Below, one piece after another: positions 1-7,709 of a DNA stretch of 64,000 nucleotides. The translations under genes and the position numbers were made by a program. Position 1 is the first letter of the stretch. Each line of letters starts with the position of its first letter. Under the pieces are notes generated by a model, which saw only the letters and a program-made list of their open reading frames with translations, was not told the DNA's origin and did not search any database. Origin of the DNA: Marinibacterium profundimaris (GTDB lineage: Bacteria > Pseudomonadota > Alphaproteobacteria > Rhodobacterales > Rhodobacteraceae); the NCBI RefSeq assembly GCF_002210095.1, contig NZ_AQQR01000004.1:492691-556690 (forward strand), in the 5' to 3' direction.

Positions 1-1
1 C

Positions 2-811
2 GGCGAAGAGGACGAGCACCGCCAGCGCCTGATCGACCGGCACAAGGCGCGCTTCGGCAACACGATCCCGCTGATCCGGCGCGAACACGTCTCGGGCTAT
101 TACCAGCGCCGCCCGGTCTGGCTCGTCGAGAACCTCTCGCTGGAACGGATCCGCGAGGAAGCGCTGCTGATGGAGCGCGAGGCCCACGAATTCTATCTCA
201 ACGCCGCCCGGCGCACGCAGGATGCCGACACGCGCAAGCTGCTGGGCGATCTCGCGGTGGCCGAGGCAGGCCACGAGGAAAGCGCGCTGAAGGCCGAGGC
301 CGCCCATGTCACCGACGAAGGCGCCGAGGACGAGAAGCTGGTCGCGCACCGCCGCTTCCTGCTGACCTGGGTGCAGCCGGGACTGGCGGGGCTGATGGAC
401 GGCTCCGTCTCGACCCTTGCGCCGATCTTCGCCACCGCCTTCGCCACCCATGACACCCACACGACCTTCCTCGTCGGGCTCGCCGCCTCCGTGGGCGCCG
501 GGATCTCCATGGGCTTCACCGAGGCCGCCTCGGACGATGGCGTGCTCTCGGGCCGCGGCTCTCCGGTCAAGCGCGGCCTGGCCTCGGGCGTGATGACCAT
601 GCTGGGCGGGCTGGGCCATGCGCTGCCCTACCTGATCACCGATTTCTGGACCGCCACGATCATCGCGATCACCGTCGTCTTCGTCGAACTCTGGGCCATC
701 GCCTGGATCCAGAACCGCTATATGCAGACGCCGTTCTGGCGCGCCACGCTACAGGTGGTGGTCGGCGGCGCGCTGGTCTTTGCCGCCGGGGCGCTGATCG
801 GCGGCGGATAA
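2..811 (+). CDS. mbfA: MbfA-type membrane ferritin/VIT1 iron exporter, 5' end outside window
   Basis: The reading frame is open from the left edge, so the start lies upstream; 269 residues are visible. The visible part opens with EEDEHR, a ferritin-like di-iron helix ending, and continues through a second helix (MEREAHEFY, later AEAGHEES) that supplies further carboxylate/His ligands. From about residue 120 it is a VIT1/CCC1-type membrane domain with about five hydrophobic segments and the family pattern GLMDGSVSTLAP. Fusion of an erythrin/ferritin-like domain to VIT1 is the architecture of MbfA, an inner-membrane iron exporter of alphaproteobacteria that is usually controlled by Irr. The promoter is outside the window, so regulation cannot be read here. 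Confidence 0.85.
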   Translation, partial: GEEDEHRQRLIDRHKARFGNTIPLIRREHVSGYYQRRPVWLVENLSLERIREEALLMEREAHEFYLNAARRTQDADTRKLLGDLAVAEAGHEESALKAEAAHVTDEGAEDEKLVAHRRFLLTWVQPGLAGLMDGSVSTLAPIFATAFATHDTHTTFLVGLAASVGAGISMGFTEAASDDGVLSGRGSPVKRGLASGVMTMLGGLGHALPYLITDFWTATIIAITVVFVELWAIAWIQNRYMQTPFWRATLQVVVGGALVFAAGALIGGG

Positions 812-898
812 AAAACCGCGTCAGCCGGGCCTCTTGGCGCCAGAAAGTCTTTGCACTCGCCGCCTGCGCGCGCAGCCGATATGCAGTAATCTGTGCGA

Positions 899-917
899 AC
901 GGTGACGATGTCACCGT
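899..917. promoter_or_regulatory. Perfect inverted repeat upstream of the sulfur unit
   Basis: ACGGTGAC and GTCACCGT (8 bp each) flank a GAT centre, 58 bp before the DUF2892 start. No T-run follows, so an operator fits better than a terminator. The binding protein is unknown; a sulfide/persulfide-responsive repressor would suit the downstream genes, but that is inference. Confidence 0.4.
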
Positions 918-974
918 CGATTTGCCCGGACCTGTGGCAAAAGCCTGCCTGACGCTGATTCCAAGGAGGTTGTC

Positions 975-1184
975 ATGCACGTGAACATGGGAAAGGCCGA
1001 CCGCGCCATCCGCATCGCGATCGCCGCGGTCCTTCTGTACCTGGCCTTCGGCACCGCGCTGGCCGCGGCCGGACTTCTGCACTGGCTCGCCATCGCGGTG
1101 GCGGCCATTTTCGTCCTGACATCCCTCGTCGGACTCTGTCCGCTCTACAGCATCATCGGCCTCAAGACCTGCCGCGATTGCTGA
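975..1184 (+). CDS. DUF2892 (YgaP-type) inner-membrane protein
   Basis: A 69-residue protein with two hydrophobic helices (about residues 11-30 and 34-53) and a cysteine-bearing C-terminus (GLCPLYSIIG, then CRDC). This matches the DUF2892 family, which also forms the membrane anchor of YgaP-like rhodanese proteins. A strong Shine-Dalgarno (AAGGAGGT, 963-970) sits just before the ATG. The gene ends 22 bp before the MBL-fold hydrolase, so the two are probably co-transcribed. In Rhodobacterales such small proteins commonly accompany persulfide dioxygenases, which suggests a role in membrane sulfur handling; the molecular function is unknown. Confidence 0.8.
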   Translation: MHVNMGKADRAIRIAIAAVLLYLAFGTALAAAGLLHWLAIAVAAIFVLTSLVGLCPLYSIIGLKTCRDC

Positions 1185-1206
1185 TCCCATCGGAGGAGAG
1201 ACCCCT

Positions 1207-2091
1207 ATGACCTACAATGTGAACCTTGATATCAAACCCGACGTCCATGCCGTCTTCGACCCGGCGACCAACACGATCTCGTATGTGGTGAAGGACCCGG
1301 GCAGCAATGCCTGCGCCATCGTCGATTCCGTCATGGACATCGACTATGCCGCCGGCCGCATCAGCTATGAACATGCCGACGAGCTGATCGACTACGTCCA
1401 GTCCAACGGGCTGAAGCTGGAATGGCTGATCGAAACCCATGTCCATGCCGATCACCTCTCGGCCGCGCCCTATATCCAGAGCAAGCTGGGCGGCAAGCTG
1501 GGCATCGGCCGCAACATAACCATGGTGCAGGACACCTTCGGCAAGGTCTTCAACGAAGGCACCGAGTTCCAGCGCGACGGCTCGCAGTTCGACAAGCTGT
1601 TCGATGACGGCGACACCTACACGGTCGGCGGGATGGAATGCCTGGCGATCCACACGCCCGGCCACACGCCGGCCTGCATGACCCACGTGATGGGCGACGC
1701 GGCCTTCGTCGGCGACACGCTCTTCATGCCCGACGGCGGTTCGGCCCGGGCCGATTTCCCCGGCGGCGATGCCGGCACGCTGTACGATTCGATCCAGAAG
1801 GTGCTGAGCCTGCCGGACGAGACCCGGCTTTTCATGTGCCACGATTACGGCCCGAATGGCCGCGACATCCAGTGGGAAACCACCGTGGCCGAAGAGAAGG
1901 CGCACAACATCCACGTGGGCGGCGGCAAGACCAGGGAAGAGTTCGTCAAGTTCCGCACCGAGCGCGACGCCCAGCTGGCCATGCCCAAGCTGATCATCCC
2001 CTCCTTGCAGGTGAACATGCGCGGCGGCGACCTGCCGCCCGCGGACGAGGACGGCAAGCGCTTCCTCAAGGTGCCGCTGAACGGGCTCTGA
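1207..2091 (+). CDS. MBL-fold hydrolase, persulfide dioxygenase-like (Blh/ETHE1 type)
   Basis: 294 residues with the metallo-beta-lactamase signature THVHADH (77-83), PGHTP (about 151-155), the metal-bridging Asp in VGDTLF (D170) and a final His in MCHDYG (H212). The long GDTLFMPDGG segment and the CHDY motif are typical of the ETHE1/Blh persulfide dioxygenase group, which oxidises glutathione persulfide to sulfite with a mononuclear iron. A Shine-Dalgarno (GGAGGAG) lies at 1191-1197. The neighbours, a DUF2892 membrane protein upstream and a SulP anion carrier downstream, fit sulfide/persulfide detoxification with export of the sulfur oxyanion. The substrate is inferred from the family only. 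Confidence 0.82.
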   Translation: MTYNVNLDIKPDVHAVFDPATNTISYVVKDPGSNACAIVDSVMDIDYAAGRISYEHADELIDYVQSNGLKLEWLIETHVHADHLSAAPYIQSKLGGKLGIGRNITMVQDTFGKVFNEGTEFQRDGSQFDKLFDDGDTYTVGGMECLAIHTPGHTPACMTHVMGDAAFVGDTLFMPDGGSARADFPGGDAGTLYDSIQKVLSLPDETRLFMCHDYGPNGRDIQWETTVAEEKAHNIHVGGGKTREEFVKFRTERDAQLAMPKLIIPSLQVNMRGGDLPPADEDGKRFLKVPLNGL

Positions 2092-2116
2092 CCCGGGACC
2101 GCACCGCACCCACCCC

Positions 2117-2150
2117 GGGGGCCCCAGGGACCGTGACGGTCCGCCCCCCC
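2117..2150 (+). other. Stem-loop between hydrolase and SulP genes
   Basis: GGACCG-TGA-CGGTCC (2128-2142) forms a tight hairpin nested inside runs of five G and seven C. No T-run follows, so it may trim or stabilise mRNA, or attenuate between the two genes, rather than end transcription. Confidence 0.4.
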
Positions 2151-2227
2151 GGCAGGCCATGCCGCCTGCCATCCGATCCCGGGACGGGGCTGACCGGCCC
2201 CGCCCGCCTTGCCTGACAGGTGCCCCG

Positions 2228-3979
2228 ATGACGAGCCTCCGCCGCTACCTGCCCATTCTCGACTGGGGCAGCCGCTACGACCGCAACGCCTTTTCCAACG
2301 ACATGATCGCGGCGGTGATCGTGACGATCATGCTGATCCCGCAATCGCTGGCCTATGCGCTGCTGGCGGGCCTGCCGCCCGAGGCGGGCATCTATGCCTC
2401 GATCGCGCCGATCATCCTTTATGCCATCTTCGGCACCTCGCGCGCCCTGGCCGTGGGGCCGGTTGCCGTCGTCTCGCTGCTGACCGCCGCCGCCATCGGA
2501 GAGGTCGCCGAAGCGGGCACCGCCGGCTATGTCGCCGCCGCGCTGACGCTGGCCTTCCTGTCGGGCGGCTTCCTCCTACTGCTGGGCGTGTTCCGGCTGG
2601 GCTTTCTGGCCAATTTCCTGTCGCACCCGGTGATCGCGGGCTTCATCACCGCCTCCGGCATCCTGATCGCGGCCAGCCAGCTCAAGCATATCCTCGGCAT
2701 CCAGGCCGGCGGCCACACGCTGATCGAACTCGTCGTCTCGCTGGTCGGGCACCTGCCCGACACCAACCTCATCACGCTGATCATCGGCGTCGCCGCGACC
2801 GGCTTCCTGTTCTGGGTCCGCAAGGGGCTGAAGCCGCTGCTGCGCCGCCTCGGCCTGTCGCCGAAAGCCGCCGACATCGCGCAGAAGGCCGGCCCCGTGG
2901 CCGCCGTCGTCGTCACCACTGTCGCGGTCTGGGCCTTCGGGCTCGAAGCGCGCGGCGTCTCGATCGTGGGCTCCGTGCCCCAGGCGCTGCCGCCGCTGAC
3001 GCTGCCGTCCTTCTCGCCCAACCTGATCGGCGCGCTGCTGATGCCGGCGATCCTGATCTCGGTCATCGGCTTCGTCGAATCCATCTCGGTCGCGCAGACG
3101 CTGGCCGCCAAGAAGCGCCAGAAGATCGACCCGGACCAGGAACTGATCGGCCTGGGCGCCGCCAACCTCGGCGCGGCCTTCACCGGCGGCTACCCGGTCA
3201 CGGGGGGCTTTTCGCGCTCCGTCGTGAATTTCGACGCCGGGGCCGAAACACCCGCCGCGGGCGCCTATACCGCCGTGGGCCTCGCCATCGCCGCCGTCGC
3301 ACTGACGCCGCTGATCTATTTCCTGCCCAAGGCCACGCTGGCCGCCACGATCATCGTCGCGGTCCTCAGCCTTGTCGATTTCTCGATCCTGAAAAAGACC
3401 TGGGCCTATTCCCGCGCCGATTTCATCGCGGTCGCGGCGACGATCCTGCTGACGCTCGGCTTCGGGGTAGAGGCAGGCGTGTCCGCCGGGGTGATCATCT
3501 CGATCATGCTGCACCTGAACAAGACCGCCCGCCCCCATGTGGCCGAGGTCGGCCTGGTCCCCGGCACCCACCATTTCCGCAACATCAACCGCCACCGGGT
3601 GGAAACCGACCCGTCCATGGTGACCCTGCGGGTGGACGAGAGCCTCTATTTCGTGAACGCCCGCTTCCTCGAGGACCTGGTCCTGCGCCGCATCGCCAAT
3701 TGCCCCGGGATCCGCAACGTCGTGCTGCAATGTTCGGCGGTGAACGAAATCGACTTCTCCGCGCTCGAAAGCCTCGAGGCCCTGAACGAGCGCCTGACCG
3801 AGCTGGGCATCGGCCTGCACCTCTCCGAGGTCAAGGGCCCGGTCACGGACCGCCTGCGCAAGACGCATTTCCTCGACCATCTGAACGGAGAGATCTTCCT
3901 GTCGCAATACCACGCCTGGGCCGCCCTCGCCCAGTCGCCGGAAGCCCGCCAGACCTCATGCCCGAGGGCAGCTGAGTAA
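2228..3979 (+). CDS. SulP family inorganic anion transporter with STAS domain
   Basis: 583 residues. The N-terminal two thirds is the SulP membrane core with about 12-14 hydrophobic segments, including the family signature around LIPQSLAYALLAGLPPEAG (start of TM1) and the GGYPVTGGFSRSVVNF stretch. The last ~130 residues form a cytoplasmic STAS domain (around RVDESLYFVNARFLEDL and CSAVNEIDFSAL). The ATG at 2228 gives the usual SulP N-terminus; an in-frame start at 2159 would add 23 low-complexity residues and is less likely. Family members carry sulfate, bicarbonate or related anions. Being the third gene after a persulfide-dioxygenase-like gene points to sulfite/sulfate, but this is inference. 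Confidence 0.88.
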   Translation: MTSLRRYLPILDWGSRYDRNAFSNDMIAAVIVTIMLIPQSLAYALLAGLPPEAGIYASIAPIILYAIFGTSRALAVGPVAVVSLLTAAAIGEVAEAGTAGYVAAALTLAFLSGGFLLLLGVFRLGFLANFLSHPVIAGFITASGILIAASQLKHILGIQAGGHTLIELVVSLVGHLPDTNLITLIIGVAATGFLFWVRKGLKPLLRRLGLSPKAADIAQKAGPVAAVVVTTVAVWAFGLEARGVSIVGSVPQALPPLTLPSFSPNLIGALLMPAILISVIGFVESISVAQTLAAKKRQKIDPDQELIGLGAANLGAAFTGGYPVTGGFSRSVVNFDAGAETPAAGAYTAVGLAIAAVALTPLIYFLPKATLAATIIVAVLSLVDFSILKKTWAYSRADFIAVAATILLTLGFGVEAGVSAGVIISIMLHLNKTARPHVAEVGLVPGTHHFRNINRHRVETDPSMVTLRVDESLYFVNARFLEDLVLRRIANCPGIRNVVLQCSAVNEIDFSALESLEALNERLTELGIGLHLSEVKGPVTDRLRKTHFLDHLNGEIFLSQYHAWAALAQSPEARQTSCPRAAE

Positions 3980-4011
3980 CCCCGAGGGTGCGCGAGCCGC
4001 GACGGCGGGAT

Positions 4012-4238
4012 GGAGTATTTTTCCAAAGGTGAAGACAGCGGCGTGGCGCGAAGATCCTGAACGGATCGTTAACGCGCCCTCGCAACCCCTTGATTCATAA
4101 CGCCCGGGCTCCTGTCCCACGCGTGGGACATACGCCGCGCCCCTGTCGTCACCTGCCCAGATACCTCGGCCCATCCCCGTGCGCCGCCCCAGGGGCAAGA
4201 GCACGTCCCCCTGTCTTCTTCTTGGACCAAAATACTCC
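4012..4238. repeat. Three copies of a ~27-bp intergenic repeat
   Basis: Copy 1 (4012-4038, + sense) begins GGAGTATTTTTCC and ends AAAGGTGAAGACAG. Copies 2 (4143-4167) and 3 (4211-4238) are in the opposite sense, starting CTGTC and ending ATACCTC or ATACTCC. The same element recurs at 39575-39676 and 46255-46404. All copies are intergenic and mostly near gene 3' ends, like REP elements. The rest of the 286-bp gap between the SulP and DUF1028 stops holds nothing else I can name. Confidence 0.65.
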
Positions 4239-4265
4239 GGCACGCCCCCCGCCGCAGGCGCGCCC

Positions 4266-4946
4266 TCAGTCCTGGTGCGCCTCGTCCAGCACCCGCATCG
4301 GATCGCTCCGGCACGGCACCTGCCTGGCCCAGTCGCCATACTCCCCGGTCGTCGCCCGTTCGTACAACGCCTCCAGCGCGCCGATCGGGTCGCTTTCGTG
4401 GAAATCCACCCGCAGGGTCAGCGGCGCCTGGTCCGGATGCAGGATCAGCAACGCGGCAGAATAAAGCCCACGCATGTCGCTTCCCGCCATCTGCGCCGCC
4501 CGAAGCGCCGACAGCAGACGCCGGGCAAAGCCGTCCTGACCGGCGAGGTAGGTGTCGGCCAGGGCCTCCACAACATCCATTGAGGCCAGCATGTTGCCCG
4601 CCGCCACCCCGCCCTCGAAGGCGCGGCTGTGCATCAGGGGCGTGTTGCTGACCCCCGTGAAGGCCGAGGCGCGGCCCGAGGTATCCAGAGCCGACAGCTG
4701 CCGCCAGTCGCGCCCCGTGTCCGGCCCGGTGACGCGGGTCACCGCCGTGCCGGCGTCGAGACCGTCCGCCATCATGTCCAGCACGTCCTCGCCCCAGAAG
4801 GTCGAGGGCGCCGCGCCCTGGCTGGCCGACATGCCGGCGCCCAGCCGCCCACGCAGCACCCAGCCGCCCACGCACAGAGAGCCCGTCGCGGCGACACCAC
4901 CCAGCGCCCCGCTGTCTGAATCCTTGGCAAGTAAAGAGAAAGTCAT
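4266..4946 (-). CDS. DUF1028 family protein
   Basis: 226 residues that begin MTFSLLAKDS and contain the DUF1028 pattern: a conserved ALxGVAA-like start (GALGGVAATGS), GAGMSASQG, and the internal GVSNTP and GGVAAGNML segments. The family is predicted to have an Ntn-hydrolase-like fold and is usually encoded beside peptide ABC importers; its reaction is not established. It is transcribed divergently from the peptide-type substrate-binding protein at 5053, and the 106-bp space between them carries two matching dyads. This supports shared control and a role in processing the imported substrate. Confidence 0.75.
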   Translation of the reverse strand: MTFSLLAKDSDSGALGGVAATGSLCVGGWVLRGRLGAGMSASQGAAPSTFWGEDVLDMMADGLDAGTAVTRVTGPDTGRDWRQLSALDTSGRASAFTGVSNTPLMHSRAFEGGVAAGNMLASMDVVEALADTYLAGQDGFARRLLSALRAAQMAGSDMRGLYSAALLILHPDQAPLTLRVDFHESDPIGALEALYERATTGEYGDWARQVPCRSDPMRVLDEAHQD

Positions 4947-4970
4947 GCGTCATCCCGTCTGGTCGGCCAA

Positions 4971-5016
4971 CAAATTATCATGAAAAATTGACCGGTACAA
5001 ATTATCACGATAAATT
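4971..5016. promoter_or_regulatory. Twin operator-like direct repeats in the divergent promoter
   Basis: CAAATTATCA occurs at 4971-4980 and again at 4998-5007. Each copy contains a dyad: TTATC-AC-GATAA (perfect, 5002-5013) and TTATC-AT-GAAAA (one mismatch, 4975-4986). The centres are 27 bp apart. The site lies between the DUF1028 gene and the ABC importer, in a strikingly AT-rich patch. The GntR regulator encoded at the end of the operon is the obvious candidate ligand. Confidence 0.6.
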
Positions 5017-5052
5017 AGGGATTAACAAAAAATCCAATCGGGAGCCAATGAC

Positions 5053-6630
5053 ATGAGCCTTTTCCGCCTGACGCGCCGGACCGTGATGGCCGCCGCGACC
5101 TCTTTCCTGGCACTGGGGGCCGCGACGCTGCCCGCCAGCGCTCAGACCCCGCCCGGTGTCCTGATCGTCGGCCAGATCGCCGAGCCGAAGTCGCTGGACC
5201 CGGCGGCGGTGACCGCGGTCAACGATTTCCGGATCCTCGTGAACCTCTACGAGGGGCTGGTGCGCTACAAGCCCGGCACGCTTGAGGTCGAACCCCAGCT
5301 GGCGACCGGGTGGGAGATTTCCGAGGACGGGACCGAATACACCTTCACCCTGCGCGAGGGCGTGACCTTCCACGACGGCACCCCGTTCAACGCCGAGGCG
5401 GTGAAGTTCAACTTCGACCGGATGCTGGATGAAAGCCATCCGTTCCACGACACCGGCCCATTCCCGCTGGCCTTCTTCTTCTCCTCCGTCGAAAAGACCG
5501 AAGTGGTCGACGACATGACGGTGAAGTTCACGCTGAGCGCACCTTACGCGCCCTTCCTGTCCAACCTCGCCTATCCCACGGGCCTCATGGTCTCGCCCGC
5601 GGCCGTGGAAGCCGGCGGCGCCGATTTCGGGCGCAGCCCGGTGGGCACCGGGCCGTTCACCTTCGCCGAATGGCGCTCGAACGAGGCGGTGGTGATCGAG
5701 AAGAACGCCGATTACTGGGGCGAACCGGCCGGCACCGAGGCCGTCGTCTTCCGTCCGATCACCGATGCCAATACCCGCGTGGCCGAGATGCTGGCCGGGG
5801 GCATCGACATGATGGTCGAGGTGCCGCCCACGGCACTTGGCCAGTTCCAGGGCGAGAGTTTCAACGTGGTCGAACAGGCGGGCCCGCATGTCTGGTTCCT
5901 GATCCTGAACGCCAAGGAAGGCCCCTTTGCCGACAAGGCCGTGCGCCAGGCCGCGAATTACGCGATCAACAAGGAAGCGATCGTCAACGACGTGCTCGAA
6001 GGCACAGCCGAGGTCGCCGCCGGCCCCACGCCGCCGGCCTTCGCCTGGGCCTATAACGAGGATCTCGATCCCTATCCCTATGACCCGGAGAAGGCGAAGG
6101 ACCTGCTCGCCCAGGCCGGGGCCGAGGGCGCCGAGCTGACCTTCTTTGTCACCGAAGGCGGATCCGGCATGCTGGACCCGATCCCGATGGGCACGGCGAT
6201 CCAGGCCGACCTGAACGCCGTGGGCTTCGACGTCAGCATCGAAACCTATGAATGGAACACCTTCCTCGGAGAGGTGAACCCCGGGCTCGAAGGCAAGGCC
6301 GACATGGCCGAGATGGCCTGGATGACCAACGATCCCGATACCCTGCCCTACCTTGCCCTGCGCACCGATGCCTGGCCCGACAAGGGGGGCTTCAACTCGG
6401 GTTACTATTCCAACCCAGAGGTCGACGCCCTGCTGGAAGAAGCCCGCACCGCCACCGACCAGGAGACGCGGGCCGAACTCTACAAGCAGATGCAGGAGAT
6501 CGTGCAGGAGGATGCGCCCTGGGTCTTCGTGGCGAACTGGAAACAGAATGCCGTGACCAGCGACCGCGTCGAGGGCTTCGAACTGGAACCCTCGTTCCTG
6601 CTGCAGCTGTCCTCGGTCGTGAAGAACTGA
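5053..6630 (+). CDS. ABC importer substrate-binding protein, peptide/nickel family (SBP_bac_5)
   Basis: 525 residues. The N-terminus has a twin-arginine-like export signal (LTRRTVMAAA) and a cleavage site near PASAQ (about residue 31), so it is periplasmic. The body shows family-5 solute-binding features: PKSLDP near the mature N-terminus, VNLYEGLVRY, LREGVTFHDGTPF and a C-terminal EAPWVF-like segment (QEDAPWVFVANWK). Members bind di/oligopeptides, glutathione or nickel complexes; the ligand here is not determinable. It is the first gene of the importer operon and is followed by two hairpins before the permease gene, an arrangement often used to give more binding protein than permease. Confidence 0.88.
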   Translation: MSLFRLTRRTVMAAATSFLALGAATLPASAQTPPGVLIVGQIAEPKSLDPAAVTAVNDFRILVNLYEGLVRYKPGTLEVEPQLATGWEISEDGTEYTFTLREGVTFHDGTPFNAEAVKFNFDRMLDESHPFHDTGPFPLAFFFSSVEKTEVVDDMTVKFTLSAPYAPFLSNLAYPTGLMVSPAAVEAGGADFGRSPVGTGPFTFAEWRSNEAVVIEKNADYWGEPAGTEAVVFRPITDANTRVAEMLAGGIDMMVEVPPTALGQFQGESFNVVEQAGPHVWFLILNAKEGPFADKAVRQAANYAINKEAIVNDVLEGTAEVAAGPTPPAFAWAYNEDLDPYPYDPEKAKDLLAQAGAEGAELTFFVTEGGSGMLDPIPMGTAIQADLNAVGFDVSIETYEWNTFLGEVNPGLEGKADMAEMAWMTNDPDTLPYLALRTDAWPDKGGFNSGYYSNPEVDALLEEARTATDQETRAELYKQMQEIVQEDAPWVFVANWKQNAVTSDRVEGFELEPSFLLQLSSVVKN

Positions 6631-6669
6631 TCCTGCCGCGGGCCGGGCGCCAGCCCCGGCCCGCGGGTC

Positions 6670-6715
6670 AAAACTTTCCCTGAAAGTTTTGCGAAGACTT
6701 TTCAGGAAAAGTCTT
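6670..6715 (+). other. Two tandem hairpins between binding protein and permease genes
   Basis: Hairpin 1 is AAAACTTTC (6670-6678), loop CCT, GAAAGTTTT (6682-6690). Hairpin 2 is AAGACTTTTC (6694-6703), AG, GAAAAGTCTT (6706-6715). Both are perfect and only 3 bp apart. The first ends in a T-run, so partial termination or 3'-end protection of the binding-protein mRNA is likely. Confidence 0.65.
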
Positions 6716-6761
6716 TCAAACGGCACGGTCCCGCGCGGGCCCAGCGGAGGTTTGAAGACAG

Positions 6762-7709
6762 ATGGGCGCATATATCGTCAAACGGCTGATCTCGGCGATC
6801 CCGGTGCTGTTCGGCATCACGGTCATCGTCTTCCTGATCATGGCCATGATCCCCGGGGACCCGGCCACCGCCATCCTGGGCTCTTACGCCACGCCGGAGA
6901 ATGTCGAGAAGCTGAACCGAGACCTTGGGCTCGATAAACCCATGGTGCAGCGGTATTTCATCTGGCTCGGCAACATGCTGACCGGGGATTTCGGCCGCTC
7001 CTTCAGCCTCAACCGCCCGGTGCTGGACGAGATCCTCGAACGGTTCTCGGCCACGCTAATCCTTGCCGGCGTCTCCTTCGTGCTGTGTTCGCTGCTCGGC
7101 ATCCTTGCCGGGGTCGTTTCGGCCGCCCGGCAATACGGGTTTGCCGACAAGGCGATCACCTTCACCGTGCTGATCGGAATCTCGGTGCCCAGCTTCTTTC
7201 TCGGCATGATGATGATCCTGCTTTTCGCGGTGAAACTCCGCTGGCTGCCGGTTTCGGGCATGTATGCCATCTATGGCGGCGGGGATCTGCCCGACCTGAT
7301 CTATCACCTGATCATGCCCGCCCTGGCGCTGGCTGCCGTCGCCACCGGGGTTGTTGCCCGCCTGTCGCGCTCGGCCATGCTGGAGGTGCTGCGCCAGGAT
7401 TACATCCGCACCGCCCGCGCCAAGGGCGTGCCCGAGGGCCGCGTGATCTATGGCCATGCGCTCCGCGCGGCCATGGTGTCGATCATCCCCGTGCTTGGCA
7501 TCCAGGCGGGGTTCGTCCTGTCGGGCGCCGTCTATATCGAGATGGTGTTCCAGTGGCCCGGCATCGGCCGCATGCTCGTCGACGCCATCCTCAAGCGCGA
7601 CATCCTGCTGGTGCAGGGCGGCGTGGTCTTTGTCGCGGGCTGCTACGTGCTTTTCAACATCGCCGTGGACGTGGCCCAGGGCCTGCTGGATCCGAGGATC
7701 AAGACATGA
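6762..7709 (+). CDS. Peptide-type ABC importer permease (DppB-like)
   Basis: 315 residues with six hydrophobic segments. The N-terminus (YIVKRLISAIPVLFGITV) is typical of DppB/OppB, and the cytoplasmic EAA loop is visible as YIRTARAKGVPEGRVI (about residues 212-227). The ATG at 6762 follows a GGAGG-like site at 6745-6749. The stop codon overlaps the next start (ATGA, 7706-7709), so it is translationally coupled to the permease/ATPase fusion. It would form half of the membrane channel for the substrate captured by the protein at 5053. Confidence 0.9.
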   Translation: MGAYIVKRLISAIPVLFGITVIVFLIMAMIPGDPATAILGSYATPENVEKLNRDLGLDKPMVQRYFIWLGNMLTGDFGRSFSLNRPVLDEILERFSATLILAGVSFVLCSLLGILAGVVSAARQYGFADKAITFTVLIGISVPSFFLGMMMILLFAVKLRWLPVSGMYAIYGGGDLPDLIYHLIMPALALAAVATGVVARLSRSAMLEVLRQDYIRTARAKGVPEGRVIYGHALRAAMVSIIPVLGIQAGFVLSGAVYIEMVFQWPGIGRMLVDAILKRDILLVQGGVVFVAGCYVLFNIAVDVAQGLLDPRIKT

